DNA of 41,246 nt from CAZADH01 sp964483805. Its GTDB lineage: Bacteria; Muiribacteriota; Ozemobacteria; Ozemobacterales; Ozemobacteraceae. The stretch is taken from NCBI GenBank assembly GCA_964483805.1, contig CAZADH010000017.1, forward strand, positions 1 to 41,246, given 5' to 3'. Shown piece by piece: positions 34,462 to 41,246 of this stretch. Made by a program: the position numbers and the translations under genes. The notes under the pieces were generated by a model, which saw only the letters and a list, made by a program, of their open reading frames with translations, was not told where the DNA came from and did no database searches. The number at the start of each line of letters is the position of its first letter. Positions within the stretch are counted from its first letter, which is position 1.

Positions 34462-35214
34462 ATGAATCGCCCACGTTTCGCCTTGGGGTGCGCCGCCCTG
34501 GCGCGCCTCCTGGTCTTGCTCGTTGCTCTGGGCCGGGCCGGGCCGGTGCCGGCCTGCACCGAGATCGCCCATTGCTGGTTCGATCTGGCGAGTGCGAGCG
34601 ACGGACGCCTGGGTGTGTGGGCGGCCGCCGATGTCATGGCGCGGGTCGAAGGTGTCCTGGCTTCGGGGGTGACCCGCGTCGGCTGGTGTCTGCGCGACGG
34701 TGGCGCCGGACTCGCTGCCGAACAGTTTGCCTCGGCGGCCTCGGGAACGCGCCTGGATTGGCGTCGCCAGGCGGCAGCCGGCGGTATCCTCGCGTCGTTG
34801 CCGGCCCATCTCGACGCTCTCGTCGAACTGCAACCGGTGGCCGGTTCCGGCCACACGCTGCTGCGCGTCGACCCGTACTCGCCCTATGGGCCGACATTGC
34901 GCAGCGAAACCAAGCAGACGGCGGTGGTGCGCTATCTTGCCTTCGGTCCCGAGGGGCAGGTCTGCGGCATCGACGAGCTGAATCTGGGCGAGTCGCTGGT
35001 GATCGACTGGAACTGGCACGGGTTCATGCCGCTGGGGGGCCTGCTGTTGCGACGCGTCGAGGTGTTCGCCGGGGTGCCCCCGCTGCTGGCGGCCTGTTGG
35101 TTGGCAACGAGCCTCGCGTCGGGGCCGGCCTCGGCTCCGGCCATGGCGACAGTGGCCTCGGGGTCGGCGTACGAAGGCCTGGCCGGCACGGGCATCCCGA
35201 CGTTGACACGGTAA
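34462..35214 (+). CDS. Small exported protein of pseudopilin operon, unknown
   Basis: A 250-aa protein of no recognised family. An N-terminal hydrophobic stretch (CAALARLLVLLVALGRAGPVPA) acts as signal peptide, followed by ACTEIAHCW. The middle is mixed alpha/beta (GVTRVGWCLRDGGAG, ELQPVAGSGHTLLRVDPYSPYG, FGPEGQVCGIDELNLGESLVIDW). The C-terminal ~35 residues are Ala/Ser/Gly-rich and flexible. Four Cys residues in the mature part could form disulfides outside the cytoplasm. It begins 3 nt after the large secreted protein gene and ends 5 nt before the first pseudopilin, so it belongs to the same operon and probably to the same envelope assembly. Confidence 0.65.
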   Translation: MNRPRFALGCAALARLLVLLVALGRAGPVPACTEIAHCWFDLASASDGRLGVWAAADVMARVEGVLASGVTRVGWCLRDGGAGLAAEQFASAASGTRLDWRRQAAAGGILASLPAHLDALVELQPVAGSGHTLLRVDPYSPYGPTLRSETKQTAVVRYLAFGPEGQVCGIDELNLGESLVIDWNWHGFMPLGGLLLRRVEVFAGVPPLLAACWLATSLASGPASAPAMATVASGSAYEGLAGTGIPTLTR

Positions 35215-35219
35215 ATACA

Positions 35220-35768
35220 ATGTCAATGCAACGACGCGGTCTGACCCTCACCGAGATTCTACTGGCCACGATGATCATGGCCTTTGCCATGTTGCCGACG
35301 CTGGGCATTCTCGGCCGCGGCCACCTGGGGACCAAACAGGACTTCCGGCGCATCGAGGCCATTCACTTTGCCGAAACCACGATGAACGAAGCGCTCAAAC
35401 TGCCCTACCGCCAACTTCCGGTGGGTAATCACACGAGCACGCTCACTTCGGCCAGTGGTTCCGTGCCGTTGGGGTCGTTGGTCAGCGCCCAGGGATACAC
35501 CTTCGACGCAGCGCTATCGGTGACCAATTTCCCCGTGACTTTCAGCTATCAACCGGTCGACCTGAACCGGGCCGATTTCGACTTCAACAACCCGGCGTTG
35601 TGGCAGTTTCTCGCTTCGACCTCGACGTCGGGCGTATTCGATGGGGGCGGGCCGAAACGGCCCATTCTGATGAAGCACCTGCGGGTGACCGTGTCCTGGG
35701 CCGAACCCAACGGGGCGCGGCCGGTACCACTCGAAGTCATCTCGTGGAAAGCGGATCTCGATCAATGA
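35220..35768 (+). CDS. Type IV prepilin-like protein (PilV/GspI-like minor pseudopilin)
   Basis: A 182-aa protein with a class III prepilin signal: MSMQRRG then LTLTEILLATMIMAFAMLPT. Cleavage by prepilin peptidase is expected after Gly7, leaving Glu at position +5 and a hydrophobic N-terminal helix of about 20 residues. The rest is a beta-rich globular head (GYTFDAALSVTNFPVTFSYQ; MKHLRVTVSWAEPNG) like that of minor pilins. The final VTVSWAE-type strand resembles PilV/GspI. ATG 35220 lies 5 nt after the previous stop within GTAAATACAATG; a second ATG at 35226 is possible. It overlaps the next gene by 4 nt (ATGA). Confidence 0.82.
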   Translation: MSMQRRGLTLTEILLATMIMAFAMLPTLGILGRGHLGTKQDFRRIEAIHFAETTMNEALKLPYRQLPVGNHTSTLTSASGSVPLGSLVSAQGYTFDAALSVTNFPVTFSYQPVDLNRADFDFNNPALWQFLASTSTSGVFDGGGPKRPILMKHLRVTVSWAEPNGARPVPLEVISWKADLDQ

Positions 35769-36235
35769 GAGAAATACATACGATATATTTACGACGCGGC
35801 ATGGCGCTGCCCGTCGTGCTGGTTTTCTGTATGGCGCTCCTGATCTTCGGCAGTTTCTACCTCAAATCGATCGAGAACGCGCGCCCGTTGAACGACCGCC
35901 TGCTCGAGCGCGTGCAGGCCGACTTTCTCGGGCACGGGATCATGCAGATGGCGCTGCTCAAGTTCAAACAGTTTCCTTCCGAGTTTCAGTTCGCCTATCG
36001 GGCGGTGGTCATGCAACGCCGGGTGCTGTCCCCCGATCCGTGGGTGACCTTTGTCAGTCCGCCGCTGCAGGGGGCCATCAACACCCCGTATATCGCCACC
36101 TACTCGACCAGTTTTGCCCTGTTGGGCCAAGATCAGTTCAATACCGACACCTTCCAGGTGACGGTGACCGTGAACCTGCGCGGAGTGCAGCGCAAGGTCA
36201 ACCATACCGTCAGTGCGATCAGGGTGCGCAACTGA
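35765..36235 (+). CDS. PilX/GspK-like minor pseudopilin
   Basis: A 156-aa protein with a leader ending RRG and then MALPVVLVFCMALLIFGSFY. This resembles the prepilin-like N-termini of PilX and GspK, which lack the Glu+5 of ordinary pilins, as here. The head is short and includes FLGHGIMQMALLKFKQFP and a beta-rich C-terminal half (FQVTVTVNLRGVQRKVNHTVSAI). In type II secretion GspK-like proteins cap the pseudopilus tip; PilX does a similar job in type IV pili. The start overlaps the previous stop (ATGA) and the stop overlaps the next start by one base. An A/T-rich patch (35771-35793) covers codons 3-10. Confidence 0.75.
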   Translation: MREIHTIYLRRGMALPVVLVFCMALLIFGSFYLKSIENARPLNDRLLERVQADFLGHGIMQMALLKFKQFPSEFQFAYRAVVMQRRVLSPDPWVTFVSPPLQGAINTPYIATYSTSFALLGQDQFNTDTFQVTVTVNLRGVQRKVNHTVSAIRVRN

Positions 36236-36990
36236 TGCGACGCGCAATACACGGTATGACAATGGTCGAGATCCTCGTGGGTTTCGGCATCCTCGTGCTG
36301 ATGTTCTCGGGTGTGATCATGATCTATCGGGCGGCCGTGTCGTCGTTCACCGACGGTGAATGGCACATGTCGCGGCAGAAAGCGGCCCAGATCCTGCTCA
36401 ATGCGGTCCGCGAGGATTTCGAGAAAGCCAATAGTCCGACGCGGGTCCGGGCCGACGGCACGTTTTCGAACTACAACGGCGTGCCGATCTATCTGGCGGC
36501 AGCGGCCGTCAACGATACCCCGGGCGGGACGAACGCCCTCGCTTTCGGGGCGAACGGCGCGCGCGTGCCGGTCGCGTTCTGCTCGCTGTCGACGCCGTAC
36601 GTCGAGGTGACGCCGTTCGTGCCTGTGGCCAGTCCGGGGTTGTGGCTCGGTTGCGGGCTGGGGTTCCAGGGTCGCACCCTGGTGTATCGGCGCACCGGCG
36701 ACACCAATCTGCATGCCAACGACCCGGCCCCACTGCCGGGAACCGTGATGACCTTTCCGGCCACCGGCGTCGGTCCCGGCCGCGATTTCTTGCCCAATCC
36801 CGAGCGCAACCTTCGTATCGAAGTGAGCGACGTCGAATCGGTCGCGTTCTATCGCACCACGACCACAACCGAGCAGGCCTGCGAGATTCGCATCCGCATG
36901 GCCCGCCGCCAGGGGACGCGGGTGTGGGCCGATTTCGTCGAGAAGACTTCGGCCCGAACCCTGTCGGTCACCGTCACGCAGACGTTCTGA
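36235..36990 (+). CDS. Type IV prepilin-like protein (PilW/GspJ-like minor pseudopilin)
   Basis: A 251-aa protein with a class III signal: a short basic leader ending HG, then MTMVEILVGFGILVLMFSGVIMIY, with Glu+5 present. A helix (EWHMSRQKAAQILLNAVREDFEKA) follows, as in GspJ/PilW, where the long N-helix is followed by a large beta head. C-terminal strands (CEIRIRMARRQGTRVWADFVEKTSART) close the head. It is the last gene of the plus-strand operon that starts at 28288 or 30268. The pilin peptidase, assembly ATPase and secretin are not in the window, so assembly must rely on machinery encoded elsewhere. Confidence 0.82.
   Translation: MRRAIHGMTMVEILVGFGILVLMFSGVIMIYRAAVSSFTDGEWHMSRQKAAQILLNAVREDFEKANSPTRVRADGTFSNYNGVPIYLAAAAVNDTPGGTNALAFGANGARVPVAFCSLSTPYVEVTPFVPVASPGLWLGCGLGFQGRTLVYRRTGDTNLHANDPAPLPGTVMTFPATGVGPGRDFLPNPERNLRIEVSDVESVAFYRTTTTTEQACEIRIRMARRQGTRVWADFVEKTSARTLSVTVTQTF
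36247..36257. repeat. Dispersed motif ATAC-N3-GTAT (perfect)
   Basis: ATAC-ACG-GTAT in the leader peptide of the PilW-like gene. The codons are GCA ATA CAC GGT ATG, including the rare ATA. Confidence 0.6.
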
Positions 36991-37331
36991 ACCCGCCCCG
37001 TCGGTTGCGCGGAACGGGGGTTTCGGCCCCATCCGTGGGGCAGCGGCCGCCGGCGGCCCCGGAAACTTCGCACGTACTGTGCGGGCGGGTCGTTTGTACT
37101 GCCCGAAACTGCGTTTCGGGCCGCCCAGCCGGGGTCTGCGCGCCCTCCTGGCGCACCCCGGCACGCCTCTCCTGAGGCAGTCCGTGGCGCGGCAAAGGTC
37201 CACTACGCCCATCGGGGCAGCGGCACCATCCGGGTGCCGCCCCGAAACGCCGCTATCCTTGGCGGCAGTCGTGGGCGGGCGGGTCGGTCTGTCTGGCTTG
37301 GGAGCGCCGGGAAAACCTGGCGGATTGGCCG
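36991..37331. other. Convergent intergenic region (341 bp) with intergenic element
   Basis: Spacer between the pseudopilin operon and the ABC-F gene, which converge. It carries the intergenic element (copy 4) and several other strong G+C hairpins, for example GCGGCACC-N5-GGTGCCGC near 37225-37250. It may serve as a bidirectional transcription stop, although no U tracts are visible. No gene is supported. Confidence 0.5.
37083..37290. repeat. Intergenic structured element (copy 4, split)
   Basis: 37083-37126 repeats the first 44 nt of copy 3 with about three mismatches, including hairpin GCCCGAAA-CTGCG-TTTCGGGC (37101-37121). The second half (GCGGCAAAGGTCCACTACGCCCATCG, broken here as GCGGCAAAGG and CACTACGCCCATCG at 37201-37214) is displaced by about 75 nt of other sequence. 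Confidence 0.65.
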
Positions 37332-39392
<2,061 letters not shown>

Positions 39393-39592
39393 GCGTGTGT
39401 CTCTTTCATGAGGGTCGCAGTGTAGCACGGCCGGCCGGCCGCGGCCACGCCGGGGTGCCCGCTAATTGTTTGGCCAGGCGCGCGACGCCGAATCGATCAC
39501 AGAGTTGCAGTCGTGTTATAGTGAATTCCAGTGTACGGGAACGACGTGGGGCGCCGCTGCGGTGCCCCCGCTGGACGATTGCGAGGAAACCG
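39393..39592. promoter_or_regulatory. Divergent promoter region (ABC-F / GH1 fusion)
   Basis: A 200-bp spacer between divergent genes. On the plus strand TATAGT (39517-39522), within GTTATAGTGAATTCC, is a plausible -10 about 70 nt before the GH1-fusion start; no good -35 is seen. The minus-strand promoter could not be located. Confidence 0.35.
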
Positions 39593-41246
39593 ATGCGACG
39601 TGCAATGGCGCCCTGGGTTCTCGGTGGACTGATTGCTCTTGTATTGCTGACCGCAGTGTCGGTGTCGGCCGACGGCCCGGTGCCGCCGGCCCGTCGCGTG
39701 ACCGCAGAGTTGGGCCTGTTGCGCGCGGTCAGCGAGCGGGCCGCCTGGCTCGAAGCGCTGGGTGATGCGCGCAGCGAACCCTGGATGGCCAGTTTCAGCA
39801 CCTCGATCGAACCGCGATTGGCCGCCAAGATCAATCGCGTCGTGCGCGGGTCGTGGCACGAGAAATATGCCCGTGAATACGCGGCGATGCTCGAGATGGG
39901 CAGCGAGCGGCTCGTGCGCGCGATCGTCGAGATGCGCGGCCGCGACGGCATCGTCGCCGGCGACGAGCTGATCAAACAGGTGGAGCAGGGATTGCGCACC
40001 GATCTGCCGTTTGCCCTCGGTTGGCGTCTGGCGGTGCGGTGGCTGGCGGTGAGCCGGTCGCAGCAGTTGCTCCAGCGTGACCACGACCCGGCGATTGCGG
40101 CGGCGCTCACGAAACAGCACGAGCAACTCGTGGCGCTGGCCGATCGAGCCGAGGCGGCCGCCCGGGCCGGGGTCGATCAATGGCCGCTGTTGATGCGTTT
40201 GCAGTCCGAGCGTCGCAGCGACTTTTCGCTCGACTGGTTCAACGGCGACGACGACGACTTCGTTTGTATTTACCTCGACGAGCGCATCTGGTCGCTCGAG
40301 ACGCCCAAGAAGGCTGGTCGGGCCGTTGCGGCGGCGGCGGGCCAGAGTGGGACTGCGATGCAGGGCGCGGCGGCAGCGAAGAAGCCGATCAGCGGGCCGT
40401 TCCTGTGGGGCGTGTCGACCGCCGGCTACCAATGGGAAGGCGGCAACGATGCGGCGCAGTGGACCCGCTTCGAGGCGGCCAGCAAGACGATTGACGTGTG
40501 CGGCATGGCCGCCGACGGCCTGCACCAGTATCCGGGTGACGTGGCGCTTGCCCGCGGATTGGGCGCCAATACCTTCCGCATGAGCATCGAGTGGAGCCGC
40601 ATCGAACCGAAGCGCGGCCAGATCGACCCGGCGGGTGTGGCGTTCTATCACAAACTGCTGCAAACCTTGCACGCACAAGGCCTGACCCCGGTCGTCACGT
40701 TGATGCACTTCACCTATCCGCAGTGGCTCGACGACGAGCTGGGTGGCTGGGAAAAAACACGTTGTATTGACGAGTTCGCGCGTCATGTGGCCTTCGTCGC
40801 TGCCGAATACGGCCGCGAGGTCGACTGGTGGCTGACCTTCAACGAGCCGACGGTGTTCATCGGCGGCGGCTACTGGTCGGGCCAGTTGGCGCCCGGCAAG
40901 AAAGACCCGCTCACAGCGGCCGCCGTGGCCTGTCACCTGGTGGCCGCACATCGGCGCGCCTACACCGCCATTCATGCGGCCGATCCCGAAGCGCGGGTGT
41001 CGTTCAACAATTATGCCGCGGCGTATTCGGTCGGCGGCTTGCCGCCATTTATAGCCTTCAGCATCGAGTCGATGCCGGTGACGCCCGCTGCGACCGGCAC
41101 CGCCGGCGCTGCCCGCGGCGCCCTGGTGGGCGATGCAGGGACGACGGTCGGGGGGCAATCGGTCGGGCAGGGGGCTGGGCAGTCGACTGCACAATCGACC
41201 GATCAGACGCTCGCGCCATCGACTGGCGTGTCGAAGGGTGGAGCGA
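39593..41246 (+). CDS. Exported fusion: novel N-terminal domain + glycoside hydrolase family 1, partial (C-terminus outside window)
   Basis: 551 codons are visible. ATG 39593 has GAGGAAA upstream. A signal peptide (residues ~9-26, VLGGLIALVLLTAVSVSA) is followed by an alpha-helical domain (30-240) that I do not recognise, with a twin-domain-like Arg/Glu-rich pattern. An Ala-rich linker (240-264) leads to a family 1 glycoside hydrolase barrel: FLWGVSTAGYQWEG (268-283), GANTFRMSIEWSRIEP, LTPVVTLMHFTYPQWL, and the acid/base motif TFNEP at 415-419. GH1 enzymes cleave beta-glucosides and related sugars by a retaining mechanism; the nucleophile motif (TENG type) should lie past the edge. From about residue 494 an Ala/Gly/Ser/Thr-rich stretch without fold breaks the barrel. 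GH1 enzymes are usually cytoplasmic and start at the barrel, so export and the extra domain are unusual. Confidence 0.85.
   Translation, partial: MRRAMAPWVLGGLIALVLLTAVSVSADGPVPPARRVTAELGLLRAVSERAAWLEALGDARSEPWMASFSTSIEPRLAAKINRVVRGSWHEKYAREYAAMLEMGSERLVRAIVEMRGRDGIVAGDELIKQVEQGLRTDLPFALGWRLAVRWLAVSRSQQLLQRDHDPAIAAALTKQHEQLVALADRAEAAARAGVDQWPLLMRLQSERRSDFSLDWFNGDDDDFVCIYLDERIWSLETPKKAGRAVAAAAGQSGTAMQGAAAAKKPISGPFLWGVSTAGYQWEGGNDAAQWTRFEAASKTIDVCGMAADGLHQYPGDVALARGLGANTFRMSIEWSRIEPKRGQIDPAGVAFYHKLLQTLHAQGLTPVVTLMHFTYPQWLDDELGGWEKTRCIDEFARHVAFVAAEYGREVDWWLTFNEPTVFIGGGYWSGQLAPGKKDPLTAAAVACHLVAAHRRAYTAIHAADPEARVSFNNYAAAYSVGGLPPFIAFSIESMPVTPAATGTAGAARGALVGDAGTTVGGQSVGQGAGQSTAQSTDQTLAPSTGVSKGGA

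Overview
The window is about two thirds G+C. Its proteins point to a diderm bacterium: a 330-residue outer-membrane barrel candidate, two periplasmic Skp/OmpH-like chaperones, several Sec signal peptides and prepilin-like proteins. Two runs of exactly ten N (8353-8362 and 22320-22329) are scaffold joins, so this looks like a metagenome-assembled contig of an uncultivated lineage. I cannot fix the phylum. No rRNA, tRNA, CRISPR, insertion sequence or phage gene is visible.

Layout. 1-2223: a truncated membrane protein and a C45-type hydrolase, both on the minus strand. 2250-4774: aroA, translationally coupled to an AI-2E-type membrane protein (plus). 5053-15312 is read leftward: Nif3-like protein, TPR-transglutaminase protein, a HEAT-like protein cut by an assembly gap, a B12-binding radical SAM protein, an LprI-like protein, a vapBC-type toxin-antitoxin pair, a BASS transporter and argH. 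argG (to 16570) heads the tight argG-argH unit. Then come a heat-shock-controlled FmdB-like zinc ribbon, a solitary N6-adenine methyltransferase, a GAF-PP2C phosphatase, an outer-membrane barrel and a 1229-residue TPR protein. From 25949 there is a class D/PBP-like serine enzyme (plus) and an amidohydrolase (minus). 28288-36990 is a plus-strand block: two Skp-like chaperones, a 1396-residue secreted protein, a small exported protein and three pseudopilin-like proteins. An ABC-F ATPase (minus) and a truncated GH1 fusion (plus) close the window.

The most coherent functional module is 28288-36990. It looks like a divergent counterpart of the PilY1 plus minor-pilin cassette, with dedicated periplasmic chaperones; this is an inference from gene order and N-terminal signals.

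Three DNA-level signals stand out. (1) A dispersed interrupted palindrome, ATAC-N3-GTAT and variants, lies mostly inside genes and forces rare A/T-rich codons in a G+C-rich background. (2) A well-formed CIRCE operator sits just downstream of a sigma-70-like promoter in front of the FmdB-like gene. (3) A family of structured intergenic elements occurs in four spacers, with compensatory changes in one hairpin; two near-identical copies bracket the large-protein/pseudopilin genes.
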